DNA from: Magnetococcales bacterium
GTDB taxonomy: Bacteria; Pseudomonadota; Magnetococcia; Magnetococcales; Magnetaquicoccaceae
Assembly: GCA_011089965.1 (NCBI GenBank)
Contig: JAANAU010000010.1
Span: 36,648 to 100,647, forward strand
Direction: 5' to 3'
Length of the DNA: 64,000 bases
In this document: piece by piece, positions 17,070-25,339 of the stretch
Position numbering within the stretch: position 1 is the first letter of the stretch
Layout of the letters: each line of letters opens with the position of its first letter
Made by a program: the position numbers and the translations under genes
Notes under the pieces: generated by a model
The model's database searches: none
Seen by the model: the letters and a program-made list of their open reading frames with translations, nothing else
What the model was told of the DNA's origin: nothing

Positions 17070-17651
17070 TCAACCGCTTTGCACGGCTTTGGCCTGTTGC
17101 AGTCGTCGTTTGATCCAGATGCCGATGAGCAGAAAGCCCACGCCGCTGAAGAAATAGATCTGGTAGTGTTTGATTTGATCCAGGAACGCCTCCATGGCGT
17201 GGCCGAAGATGTAGCCCCCATAGGCAAAGCTGACTGCCCAGACAATGGCGGCAATGGCGTTCAGCACCATGAAGCGGACGGCGGGCAGGGTGGTGGCACC
17301 CAGGGCAAAGGGGGTTACGTTGCGCACGCCATACACAAAGCGGAATCCAAGGATGAACCAGGTATTGTAGCGTTCCAGCAGGTACATCACCCGATCCGTG
17401 CGTCGTTTCCAGGTTTCGCTACTGGTTTTCCTGACGATCAGGTGGCCCCAGCGTCGTCCGATGAAAAAGTAGAGTTGGTCTCCGAAATAGGTGCCGGTAA
17501 AGGAGGAGAGGATCACCAGATTGAGATCAAGGACTCCGGTTTTGGCAAGGTATCCGGCGACAAGCACCATGGTTTCGCCTTCCAGGAAGGTGCCGACAAA
17601 CAGGACGATATAGCCATATTCCCGCAAAAAGCCTTCGAGCGTTTCCAACAT
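17070..17651 (-). CDS. DedA family (SNARE-associated/VTT) membrane protein
   Basis: This is a 193-residue multi-helix inner-membrane protein. Family motifs are FVGTFLEGETMVLVAGYLA (re-entrant loop), FGDQLYFFIGRRWG and RFVYGVRNVTPFALG with the conserved arginines. DedA proteins are implicated in lipid flipping, for instance of undecaprenyl phosphate or phosphatidylethanolamine, and in envelope homeostasis; the substrate cannot be read here. The start ATG at 17651 is the only reasonable one. Repeat R3 lies just upstream. Confidence 0.88.
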   Translation of the reverse strand: MLETLEGFLREYGYIVLFVGTFLEGETMVLVAGYLAKTGVLDLNLVILSSFTGTYFGDQLYFFIGRRWGHLIVRKTSSETWKRRTDRVMYLLERYNTWFILGFRFVYGVRNVTPFALGATTLPAVRFMVLNAIAAIVWAVSFAYGGYIFGHAMEAFLDQIKHYQIYFFSGVGFLLIGIWIKRRLQQAKAVQSG

Positions 17652-17691
17652 GCCGTGTTCCCTTTGATATACACGTTGCAGGTGAAATGGA

Positions 17692-17822
17692 CAGGGGTCC
17701 AGGGGCGAGAGCCACTCTGGGACTTTAAATCCTTTAAAAATAAAAAATTAAATTTATTTCATAAACAAAACATGAAACATTAAAACCCTGGAGGATGAAT
17801 CCCCCAGACCCCCTCTTTTTTT
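17692..17822 (-). repeat. MITE-like palindromic element, copy R3 (degraded, reverse orientation)
   Basis: The CCAGGGG hairpin is eroded (GGGGCGAGAGCCACTCTGGGA), the second hairpin module is missing, and the palindrome reads CTGGAGGATGAATCCCCCAG. The AT-rich core and the CCCTCTTTTTTT end remain. The mutations suggest an older copy. It lies between dedA and the 3' end of the PstS-like gene. Confidence 0.8.
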
Positions 17823-17845
17823 GATGATGGGTGCCTGAGAGCTGC

Positions 17846-18736
17846 TCATGGCGGGGGGATGTAACCGTTGCGCGTCAGGATCTCCCGCCCCTCACGCCCC
17901 TGAATCCAGACCAGGAATTTTTTCAATGGCGCAGCAGGTTCCCCCATCGTGTACAGATAAAGAGAACGGGCCAAGGGATAAACCTGATCCACCGTGGCAC
18001 TCATGGTGGGAGGAACACACGGGGCATTGGGGGCATGGTCCTTGGAAACACACAACGTCTTGACCGCATTGGTGACAAAGGCTGTCCCGGAATAGCCAAT
18101 GGCACACGGAGCCTGAGCCACCATGGCCACAATGGCATCCGCCGACTCGGTGCTGACCTTCTGGGAGTCGAATTGATCATGCTTGTCCAGAATGGTCTGA
18201 CGGAAAAAGAGATAGGTTCCGGAGTTGTTCTTGCGCCCGATGGGCAGAATCTTCTGCTCCGGACAACCCGGCACCTGTACCCCCAACTCGGTCCAGGTCA
18301 TGGCCTGACTGCTCTTGCTGTAAATATCCGTCAATTGCTGCAACGATACCCCGTTGATGGGATTGGAAGGATGCACAACCACCGAAACCGCATCCCGTGC
18401 CACAACATGTTCAACCGGAACCACGTGGGCGTTTTTTTTGCGAAACAGTTGCCATTCACGCTCCCGCAAAAGACGACTGGAGGATGCCACCTCGACATGA
18501 CCGTTGATCAGAGCGGCAATGCCATTGCCTGATCCGCCTCCGCTCACCTCAAAACGTACCCCGGGTTCGCGCTCCTGATAAACCCGTACCCACTCCTTGA
18601 GGGCTTTGGTCAGGGTGTCGGATCCTTTGATGCGAATCAAAGTCACCCCTTCTGCTGCCAAGACCACTGTCGGCCAGACACCCATGCCAAGGCATCCAAA
18701 CAACAGCCACAAGAGTCGGATCCAATGGGTTTTCAT
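17846..18736 (-). CDS. PstS-like periplasmic phosphate-binding protein
   Basis: The signal peptide (LLWLLFGCLGMGVWPTVVLA, cleavage about residue 27) precedes a periplasmic binding fold of the PstS-like family. Visible features are IKGSDTLTKAL, FEVSGGGSGNGIAALINGH and GRKNNSGTYLFF, which match the phosphate-contacting SG/GSGxG and SGT segments. About 296 residues from ATG 18736; an in-frame TTG at 18748 is less likely. No pstC, pstA or pstB follows, so it may deliver to a transporter elsewhere or act in sensing. It begins 12 bp after the stop of the SMC-like ATPase and is probably in the same transcript. Confidence 0.82.
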   Translation of the reverse strand: MKTHWIRLLWLLFGCLGMGVWPTVVLAAEGVTLIRIKGSDTLTKALKEWVRVYQEREPGVRFEVSGGGSGNGIAALINGHVEVASSSRLLREREWQLFRKKNAHVVPVEHVVARDAVSVVVHPSNPINGVSLQQLTDIYSKSSQAMTWTELGVQVPGCPEQKILPIGRKNNSGTYLFFRQTILDKHDQFDSQKVSTESADAIVAMVAQAPCAIGYSGTAFVTNAVKTLCVSKDHAPNAPCVPPTMSATVDQVYPLARSLYLYTMGEPAAPLKKFLVWIQGREGREILTRNGYIPPP

Positions 18737-18748
18737 AAACCGTCCCAA

Positions 18749-20965
18749 TCAGGTTGGCAAGGCACGAAACGTCAAACAGTCCACATGCCGGGCAGGGGCG
18801 GGGAGAGCCGAATCCAACTCCTTGGCGGTCAACCAGATCTGCGTACCACCACGCCCGAATCCTTGCAACAAGGCCAACATCTCCTGGGCTGCCCGACGAT
18901 CCAGAAGCGTGAACGGCGCATCCATCAACATCACATATCTCTGCCCGGGAAAACGGGCCTCCCAGGCCAGACACAAGGCCATGCGCACAGCCAAGGCAAG
19001 CTTGTGACGCAGACCGCTGGAAAGCTCTGCCATGGACAACACCGCAGAATCGGTCGCCCGCACCAGGGTGATCGTACCATCAACCGCCACCTGCGGTCTG
19101 CCCGGACCGGAAACCAACAACCCCATGATCCGACCCATCTCCTGCAAGAACACGCCATGCAGCTCCTGACAAGCCTGGTCCAGAACGGCACGCGCCTCCT
19201 GACGTACAACGACCTGCTGTTGCACAGCGGCCTTTTCCTGACTCAATGCCATGATGGTGGCACGCAGGCGACTGCGCGTGCGCCGCCGTCCCTGTTCATG
19301 AGCCACCTCTTGAGCCGTGCGCCAGGTGATCTGACCCAGACGTACCGGTTCAGAAGCGGCCTGCTGTTGCTGAACCTGCAACAGACCATATACAGCCTGA
19401 ACCTGCTCCTGACACGCCAGAAGCGCCTCTTGCAGTTGATGACACTCCTGACTCCATAACGTCTCATCCAGCAGCGGCAGCCCGGTGTCACGCATCCAGC
19501 TGCGCATTTCCAATGCCTGTGGCAAGGCATCCAACGTCTCCAACGTGTTCACCTGGTCCGACAGTGAAAGACCTCCTGTCTGCGGGACGGTATCGATGAT
19601 CTGCCAGGCTGTGATCACCTGTTGATCCAACCCGGCAGCCTGCCGCTCCAGGGAACGCAGTCTGGCCCCGGAACGCCAGCGTCCGGTCAGAGCGCACAGG
19701 AGCAACAAGAGAGGCAAAGCCGTGACCGTCATCATCACCAGAGTCGATGTGAGCACCATGCCCGGCAGATGCTGGTTGAGCAGACCGGTCAACAGCGGTG
19801 CGAATCTGGCCTGAAGCACTTGATTCCAAAGGATGCCTGAAGCAAACCAGAAGATCGGGATCAACAGCGCGAACAGTTGCGCGCGACGACCTTGACGGAT
19901 GCGCTTCTGCTGCGCCTGATGACGACTCTGCTCCAGCAGGATGCGTTGGGTGGCCAGGGTTGATGTGGAGGAGTCTGCGGCAGGCTCCTCCCCAAGCCAG
20001 ACCAGCAGCCGGTTCCGTTCCGCATCCATCTGCTGCAACACGGCTTCCAAGGCAGCCAGGCGGGTGTGGAGACGGCCAAGCCAACTGCTGACATGTGTGG
20101 TGGGAGCGCCCTGGTTGGCCAGGTGTTCCGTGGCAAACGCTCCTTCCATCTCCCCCAGGGCCTGTTTCAGGGCAGAGGTGGCCTGACGCCATGCGGTCAG
20201 CGGGGCTGATGCGGTCAGAGTGGTGATCCGGGTTGCGGCCTTGTCGATCCGTTGGGCAGCCTGCCGGAGCGCCTCTTCCAGGCCGGTCCAGCGGGCACAG
20301 ATGGCGTGGGCGCGGGCAAGCTGATCCTGTGCGCGGTCGTGGTCCGCCTCCAGCCGGTTCAGGAGATCATCCCGAACGCCCAGAGAGACGATCTCCTCCT
20401 GGCAAGCCTGTTGCGCACGGGTAAGCTCGGCGATTTGACCGTCAAGCCGGGTCGTTTCGGCATGCAGCATGGCAGCGATTTGTGCCAAAGCGGTTTCACC
20501 CGACACAGGGGCAACCGAGGCAAACGGTTTGGCATGACGGCTTCTGGCCAGATACCAGGAGTCGATGGCCCATGCGAAATCGCCTCCCAAAAGTTGGATC
20601 ATGGCCTGATCCACGGATTCCGCCCCGATGGCCATGGGCTGATCCGCACCCGCGCGGGTGAGGGTGACCTGATGGCTGCCCTGGGTGTCGAGGGTGCGGT
20701 GCAAGGTATAATGGCTCTGGTCAACGGTCTGGAAGTCCAGGGTGACCCAGGCGCGTTCTGCACCCCAGCGGATGGCCCTGGTCAAGGTGTTGCGTGCGAG
20801 ATGCGCCGTGCGGCCATACAACGCACAACAAAGGATTTCCAGGATGGCCGATTTGCCCGAGTCGCCAGGACCGGTGAGCAGAATCACTCCTTCCATCGGC
20901 AGATCATGCAGATCCAGACGGTTGAAGCAGAACAGGTTTTCGGATTGCAACCTCTGAATGATCAT
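18749..20965 (-). CDS. SMC/RecF-like AAA ATPase with two internal membrane segments
   Basis: This 738-residue protein has the split ABC-ATPase plan of SbcC/RecF proteins. Walker A GPGDSGKSA is at residues 32-40. Long helical, coiled-coil-prone arms follow, then a signature-like segment (ELSSGLRHKLALAVRM) and Walker B with D-loop (YVMLMDAPFTLLD). Between the arms, at about residues 365-440, are two hydrophobic segments (LFALLIPIFWFASGILW and the run ending ALPLLLLLCALTG), where SbcC would have its zinc hook. A membrane-hairpin SMC-like ATPase of this kind recalls YhaN. Walker B carries Ala where many ABC ATPases have the catalytic Glu. The start overlaps the stop of the preceding small ORF by ATGA. 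The function is unknown; a nuclease partner such as SbcD/YhaO is not seen. Confidence 0.75.
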   Translation of the reverse strand: MIIQRLQSENLFCFNRLDLHDLPMEGVILLTGPGDSGKSAILEILCCALYGRTAHLARNTLTRAIRWGAERAWVTLDFQTVDQSHYTLHRTLDTQGSHQVTLTRAGADQPMAIGAESVDQAMIQLLGGDFAWAIDSWYLARSRHAKPFASVAPVSGETALAQIAAMLHAETTRLDGQIAELTRAQQACQEEIVSLGVRDDLLNRLEADHDRAQDQLARAHAICARWTGLEEALRQAAQRIDKAATRITTLTASAPLTAWRQATSALKQALGEMEGAFATEHLANQGAPTTHVSSWLGRLHTRLAALEAVLQQMDAERNRLLVWLGEEPAADSSTSTLATQRILLEQSRHQAQQKRIRQGRRAQLFALLIPIFWFASGILWNQVLQARFAPLLTGLLNQHLPGMVLTSTLVMMTVTALPLLLLLCALTGRWRSGARLRSLERQAAGLDQQVITAWQIIDTVPQTGGLSLSDQVNTLETLDALPQALEMRSWMRDTGLPLLDETLWSQECHQLQEALLACQEQVQAVYGLLQVQQQQAASEPVRLGQITWRTAQEVAHEQGRRRTRSRLRATIMALSQEKAAVQQQVVVRQEARAVLDQACQELHGVFLQEMGRIMGLLVSGPGRPQVAVDGTITLVRATDSAVLSMAELSSGLRHKLALAVRMALCLAWEARFPGQRYVMLMDAPFTLLDRRAAQEMLALLQGFGRGGTQIWLTAKELDSALPAPARHVDCLTFRALPT

Positions 20966-21165
20966 GCGCTTGGCTCTCCAGACGAACGCAGGGTGTGCAG
21001 ACGCTCCAGCAGCAGTTCCGTGGCAGCCTTGCCGGATGCGGGCTGGCGACCCGCAGCAGCGGGCTGGGGCTGTTCCAGTCGTTGGCGGCAGAATTGTTCC
21101 AGAAAGAGCAGAGGATCTGCAACGCGGAAACGGGCGTCAGGGTTTTCGGGAGCGGACAAGGGCAT
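20962..21165 (-). CDS. Small hypothetical protein, coupled to the SMC-like ATPase
   Basis: This 67-residue ORF is preceded by a GAGGTG ribosome binding site 5-6 bp before its ATG, and its stop overlaps the ATPase start by ATGA. The sequence is soluble and helical-looking (LLFLEQFCRQRLEQ, AATELLLERLHTL), with a Pro/Ala-rich middle. No family is recognised. The coupling suggests a subunit or regulator of the ATPase. A competing 117-residue frame (20904-21257) has a less protein-like composition. Confidence 0.5.
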   Translation of the reverse strand: MPLSAPENPDARFRVADPLLFLEQFCRQRLEQPQPAAAGRQPASGKAATELLLERLHTLRSSGEPSA

Positions 21166-21284
21166 GAGTACACCTCGCGGGCCAAAGGGTCGCTGCGTTT
21201 GGTCAGGTTTGGGATCCTGTTTGGAGCAAGCGTGGGGATCGCTGTCATCATAGACATTTTGTACCGGCAGGTAAACCCGGCATC

Positions 21285-22373
21285 TTAAATAGAGATTTGG
21301 ACCGGCAGAAAGCCGTTGCCCGGCTCACGGAAATTGGTCACCTGACCGCGATAGGCGCGGGCTGCCACCCCCAGGATCTGGTCGCGATAGACGAACAGGC
21401 GGATGTCATACTTGAAGAGTGTGCCGGATGGTGCCATGCGCAGGGTGGGAGGGGGCACAAGGCTTTGCACCAGGGTTGCGCCATCCAGGCTGTCGAAGCG
21501 GGTGCGGCTGATTTTATCCCCCAACAGCACGCCCCGGCCCCCAAATCCTTGAGAGGGCTTGAAGACCCAGCGGGCGCGCTCCTTCCAGAGGGCGGTGCGG
21601 TCGAGGGTGGAGAGGAGTCGGGTGGTGGGGATGGTGTCAGTCAGCAGGCGGATGGCATCCGGGGCAACACCCCGGGCGAGCAGGGTGTCAGGGTCTGACC
21701 AGGTGATCAGATGGCGTTTGTCGGCCAAAAGGGCATAGGCGCGCGGGTTGGGGGTCAGACAGAGTTGACGGTTGAGCCAGGCGGCACGCAGTCCGGCCAG
21801 GGAAGGGGTCTCCAGATAGAAATCACAGTGGCGGTTGTAGATCAGGTCAACCGGCGCGCCATGCAGGGTCACTCCGGAGGCGTCCATCCGGAGTTCGGCA
21901 GGGTCGTGGATGGAGCAGGGTATGCCGACCGCGTTCAACAGTGCGGCACAGGCTTGCATCTCGGGATAAAGAAACTGGTTGGCGGGTTGTTCGTCCAGGA
22001 TCACCATGCGGTTGATAACGGGCCGGGGTGTTTGGCGGAAAAGGGCCATCTCTTGCATAAAGGTGGCCAGCAGTCGCTGCGGGTGACGGGACAAAGGATC
22101 CAGAGGTTGGGTTTGATCGGGATGCTGGGCGGTATGGGCCATGAGGGCACCGCCTGCATTGGTGTTGACTTCGATCAGGCGCGGTCCGTTCGGGGTCAGG
22201 TGAAAATCATAGCCCATCATCACGGCTTCATGACCGGGATCAAAGCGGGCGGTGTCCGGGGTGTCGGGCCAGGGTTGGGCCTGCTGGAGTGCCAATCGGC
22301 GCAATAGACGGGTCATGCGGATCATGGTGCGCAGATGTTTTCTTGCAAGGATGACGACATTTTGGGTGGTCAT
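21285..22373 (-). CDS. Circularly permuted ATP-grasp-like protein
   Basis: Of its 362 residues, the metal-binding strand of the ATP-grasp fold, LIEVNTNAGG (Glu68, Asn70), lies near the N-terminus. The nucleotide-binding lysine and Gly-rich loop, VFKPSQGFGGRGV (Lys272), and the DIRLFVYRDQILGVAARAY strand lie at the C-terminus. This is the reverse of the usual order, as in the circularly permuted ATP-grasp families related to glutathionylspermidine synthase. The middle contains DLIYNRHCDFYLE and an ADKRHLITWS segment. It probably forms an amide or peptide bond, but the substrates cannot be inferred. The ATG at 22373 overlaps the MFS stop (ATGA); the open frame further upstream is antisense-like and not protein. 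Confidence 0.72.
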   Translation of the reverse strand: MTTQNVVILARKHLRTMIRMTRLLRRLALQQAQPWPDTPDTARFDPGHEAVMMGYDFHLTPNGPRLIEVNTNAGGALMAHTAQHPDQTQPLDPLSRHPQRLLATFMQEMALFRQTPRPVINRMVILDEQPANQFLYPEMQACAALLNAVGIPCSIHDPAELRMDASGVTLHGAPVDLIYNRHCDFYLETPSLAGLRAAWLNRQLCLTPNPRAYALLADKRHLITWSDPDTLLARGVAPDAIRLLTDTIPTTRLLSTLDRTALWKERARWVFKPSQGFGGRGVLLGDKISRTRFDSLDGATLVQSLVPPPTLRMAPSGTLFKYDIRLFVYRDQILGVAARAYRGQVTNFREPGNGFLPVQISI

Positions 22374-23536
22374 GGGGCAATCCCGGTGCGGGCAAACAAC
22401 GTGGCGGCACGCCAGGAGGCCAGGGTGCCGAACAGGGCGGCCAATGCCAACATGGCAAACATGGTTTCGTGACCGAATCGTTCCAGCACCAGACCGGAGA
22501 GGGCCATGCTCACTCCGCCGCCCAGGCCATAGGAGAGGGCGCCCAGCCATCCCTGGGCAGTGCCACGGGCCTGGATCGGAGCCAGATCGTGTACGCGGCG
22601 GATCGAGGCCACATGAAAGGCCCCAAAGGTGAAGGCGTGCAGGAGTTGGGCAGCGCCCAGCCAGATCCACTCCGTGGTGGTGGCGTAGACCGACCAGCGC
22701 ACTGCTGCCAGCAACAGTGAAAAGGTGAGCAGACGGGTCACGCCGACCCGGTCGAGCAGGGTGCGTGAGCGGCTCATCAACACCACTTCGGCCACCACAC
22801 CCACAGCCCACAGCAGTCCGATCAGGGTGCGGGAGAAACCGTGTTGTTGCAGGTGGAGGGACATGAACCCATAATACCCGCCATGGGAGAACTGCATCAG
22901 GGTGGCGCTGAAATAGAACCATTTGACATCGGCCCGGGCAAACAGGGTGCGGATCGAGGTGTGTTGACCCGCATGGTTCGGGGTGCGGGGCAGCCGCAAG
23001 GCGCAGAGCAGATTAGCCAGCAGCAACAGCAGGATCACCATCGGGATGGTCTGGAGTCCGAGTTGATCGCTGATCGGACCCAACCCCAGGGAACAGAGGA
23101 TGAATCCCCAGGAACCCCAGAGGCGCAACTGGCCGTAATCCCAATGATGTTTGACGGACAGCTCCATGGCCGTGGCATCGGTCAAAGCCAGAGGTCCGGC
23201 GTGAAAGAGGCTGTAAAGAATGGTGACCCCCAGGATCCAGTCGAGCCGGGTATCCAGGAAGAAGAGGCCAAAGGAGACCAGAGAGCCGGTACAGGTCAGA
23301 ACCACCACGTTGTAACGGCTGCCCCGGTCGGCCACGTAGCCCCAGCCTGGCGGGGCCGGGATGCGCATCCACTGGGTCAGGGCGGTCAACAGGCCGATGG
23401 TTTGGGGAGTGACCCCCAGGCTGGTCAGATGGAGCGGCCAATAGGGGATCCAGACGCCCACCACGGCAAAGTAGGTGGCGTAGAATCCGATCAGCGGCCA
23501 ACGGGATGGCGTGGTCAATAGCGGAACAGCACCCAT
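22370..23536 (-). CDS. MFS transporter (phenylpropionate-permease-like)
   Basis: This integral membrane transporter of 388 residues has about 12 hydrophobic segments. The first helix FYATYFAVVGVWIPYWPLHL and the loop TQWMRIPAPPGWGYVADR resemble the HcaT/LacY-like MFS branch. GTAQGWLGALSYGLGGG near the C-terminus is also typical. The substrate is unknown. The ATG at 23536 overlaps the DUF2782 gene by 22 bp; an in-frame TTG at 23518 would reduce the overlap to 4 bp. The stop overlaps the ATP-grasp gene, so export of its product is a possible link. Confidence 0.8.
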   Translation of the reverse strand: MGAVPLLTTPSRWPLIGFYATYFAVVGVWIPYWPLHLTSLGVTPQTIGLLTALTQWMRIPAPPGWGYVADRGSRYNVVVLTCTGSLVSFGLFFLDTRLDWILGVTILYSLFHAGPLALTDATAMELSVKHHWDYGQLRLWGSWGFILCSLGLGPISDQLGLQTIPMVILLLLLANLLCALRLPRTPNHAGQHTSIRTLFARADVKWFYFSATLMQFSHGGYYGFMSLHLQQHGFSRTLIGLLWAVGVVAEVVLMSRSRTLLDRVGVTRLLTFSLLLAAVRWSVYATTTEWIWLGAAQLLHAFTFGAFHVASIRRVHDLAPIQARGTAQGWLGALSYGLGGGVSMALSGLVLERFGHETMFAMLALAALFGTLASWRAATLFARTGIAP

Positions 23537-23892
23537 TGCGGAACCACGATCTGGGGTTCGTGGCCATGGGAGCGGGTTTCAAACAGACCGTCGCCATCGG
23601 TATCGATCAGGTAGTAGGCCGGACCGTTCACCGGGACCACCTCGATCTGGTAGAGTGAGCCGTTGGCCAGGAACTCTCGTACCTGGTTGCCCTGGGCATC
23701 TTCATATTTGCGGATGACGGTTTCGTGTTGCGGGTGGTCGGGATCGAGTTGTTCGCGCAACTCTGAAACGAGCGGTCCTTTGGCAGGCACGGGATGGGCG
23801 GTGCCCGTTGCTTCAGCCCGGGCATCCGCGGCCACGAGCAGCCAGGCCGTTGTCAAGAGCGGTACAACGAACAGAGGGGTGATCCATTTCAT
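23515..23892 (-). CDS. DUF2782-family periplasmic protein
   Basis: This 125-residue protein has a cleavable signal peptide (PLFVVPLLTTAWLLVAADARA). The conserved core is VIRKYEDAQGNQVREFLANG, SLYQIEVVPVNGPAYYLIDT and DGDGLFE, which matches the DUF2782 pattern (EYR.NG.LY.I.V.P..G..YYL.D..GDG). The function of this family is unknown. The ATG at 23892 was chosen because it opens the signal peptide; upstream residues of the open frame are not protein-like. It is the first gene of a minus-strand run. The 247 bp upstream (23893-24139) hold no further gene and should contain its promoter. Confidence 0.75.
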   Translation of the reverse strand: MKWITPLFVVPLLTTAWLLVAADARAEATGTAHPVPAKGPLVSELREQLDPDHPQHETVIRKYEDAQGNQVREFLANGSLYQIEVVPVNGPAYYLIDTDGDGLFETRSHGHEPQIVVPQWVLFRY

Positions 23893-24139
23893 GCAGGCTC
23901 TCCGGTATCGTGTGCGGGGTGGTTGCAGGCATTTTGATTGCGGTGCATTTTCGGCGGATTGGGGGCAATTGGCAAGGAGCTGTCGGTGGTGTGGAACAAG
24001 GAAGGTGCGACCGGGTGGAAGTGCGGAAATTTCGGATTGCGTCATGGTTCCGTTTGCAATGTGCTTGACTCATCCATCGGATTTGATTATACAAAAATAT
24101 TTGTGGTGCGATCTCTTCGCGAGACGGATGGGTACGCTC

Positions 24140-24426
24140 AGAGGCTGTTTGGTGATTCCTGAGCCGAGTATGAATATCCAATGATTGAAAAAAAAGAGGG
24201 GGTCTGGGGGATTCATCCCCCAGGGTTTTAATGTTTTCATGTTTAAAAAAATAATTTATTAATATTTTTGTTGATTTTTTAAAAGATTTAAAAGATTTAA
24301 AAGATTAAATTCCCAGGGGTTTCACCCCTGGACCCCACCAGGGGGGTAACCCCCCTGGACCCCTGATCCTTGGATCATGGTGTATTGACTCTCGATTTGT
24401 CATATAAGAATCACTAAACAACCTCT
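24140..24426 (+). mobile_element. MITE, complete copy R4 with terminal inverted repeats
   Basis: The left end AGAGGCTGTTTGGTGATTC (24140-24158) is inverted at the right end GAATCACTAAACAACCTCT (24408-24426), with 17 of 19 positions matching. TCA stands directly outside the GAG...CTC ends on both sides, a possible 3-bp target duplication. Inside are ATTGAAAAAAAAGAGG, the CTGGGGGATTCATCCCCCAG palindrome, an AT-rich core and two CCAGGGG hairpins. There is no coding capacity. GAG termini with a TNA target fit the IS1031 group of the IS5 family, so a transposase of that group could mobilise it in trans. Confidence 0.85.
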
Positions 24427-24481
24427 CAATCTGCGGTCCGGTTGCTCCGTTCAATGATCATTGTTTATCCTGGAAAAGTGC

Positions 24482-25294
24482 ATGAACAAAAATTTCGATT
24501 CACGACCGATTGGTGTGTTTGATTCGGGTGTCGGCGGCTTGACCGTGCTGCGTGCCATGCTGCATGCGTTTCCATCAGAACATTTCATTTATCTGGGAGA
24601 TACGGCACGGGTTCCCTATGGAACCAAATCGGCCAGCACCATCGAACGCTACTCCTTGCAGGTGACACAACACCTGCTGAACCGGGGCGTCAAGGCCCTG
24701 GTGGCAGCCTGCAATACTGCCTCCGCACTGGGACTGGATGCCATCCGCAATCATTGCCTCATACCGGCCATGGGTGTGATCGAACCGGGTTGTCGTGCCG
24801 CTCTCCGGGCAACGACACACGGACGCATCGGGATCATTGGCACGCGGGCCACCGTGCGCAGCGATGCCTATCGTCAAACCCTGATCTCCATGGATCCATC
24901 GGTCACCACGGTGTCATACCCGTGTCCCCTCTTCGTGCCTCTGGTCGAAGAGGGCTGGTTTCACCACCCGGCAACCCGATTGATCGTCGAAGAGACCCTG
25001 GCACCACTGCACCAGGAAAATCTGGATACCTTGATCCTCGGTTGCACCCACTTTCCCTTGTTGAAGTCGGTCATTGCCGAGATCCTGGGTGCCAGAATCC
25101 GGTTGATCGACTCCTCGGAAGCCATTGTTGATGAGATCAACCAACAATTGACAACACGGATCGTCCCGGCATCCCCTGACCAGAAGGGAACACTCACCTG
25201 TCTGGTCACCGATGCCACCGAACGGTTCCTGGAAGTGGCCGGGCGCATCATTCATGATCTGCCGATTGAACATGTTGAAATGATTGATCTGTAG
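24482..25294 (+). CDS. murI: Glutamate racemase MurI
   Basis: This cofactor-independent racemase makes D-glutamate for peptidoglycan. The motifs GVFDSGVGGLTVL, YLGDTARVPYG, AACNTASA (catalytic Cys77) and LGCTHFPLL (catalytic Cys188) are all intact. About 270 residues from ATG 24482, which is preceded by GGAAAAG. The gene starts 55 bp after the MITE and is followed after 45 bp by the ATP-grasp/acylphosphatase gene on the same strand. Confidence 0.95.
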   Translation: MNKNFDSRPIGVFDSGVGGLTVLRAMLHAFPSEHFIYLGDTARVPYGTKSASTIERYSLQVTQHLLNRGVKALVAACNTASALGLDAIRNHCLIPAMGVIEPGCRAALRATTHGRIGIIGTRATVRSDAYRQTLISMDPSVTTVSYPCPLFVPLVEEGWFHHPATRLIVEETLAPLHQENLDTLILGCTHFPLLKSVIAEILGARIRLIDSSEAIVDEINQQLTTRIVPASPDQKGTLTCLVTDATERFLEVAGRIIHDLPIEHVEMIDL

Positions 25295-25339
25295 ATTTTT
25301 CAATAATCACACCAGAATGGAATCAACAGGAGTCTGTTC

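Noticed and set aside
22374..22922. Upstream extension of the permuted ATP-grasp frame
   Set aside because: It overlaps the MFS gene and reads as low-complexity Pro/Arg/His sequence; ATG 22373 overlaps the MFS stop.
24183..24372. CRISPR-like array of short palindromes
   Set aside because: The palindromes are parts of a single dispersed element, not regularly spaced repeats with unique spacers.
24386..24412. Promoter in the MITE right end (TTGACT ... TATAAG)
   Set aside because: The spacing is only about 12 bp in both R4 and R6, too short for a normal sigma-70 promoter.
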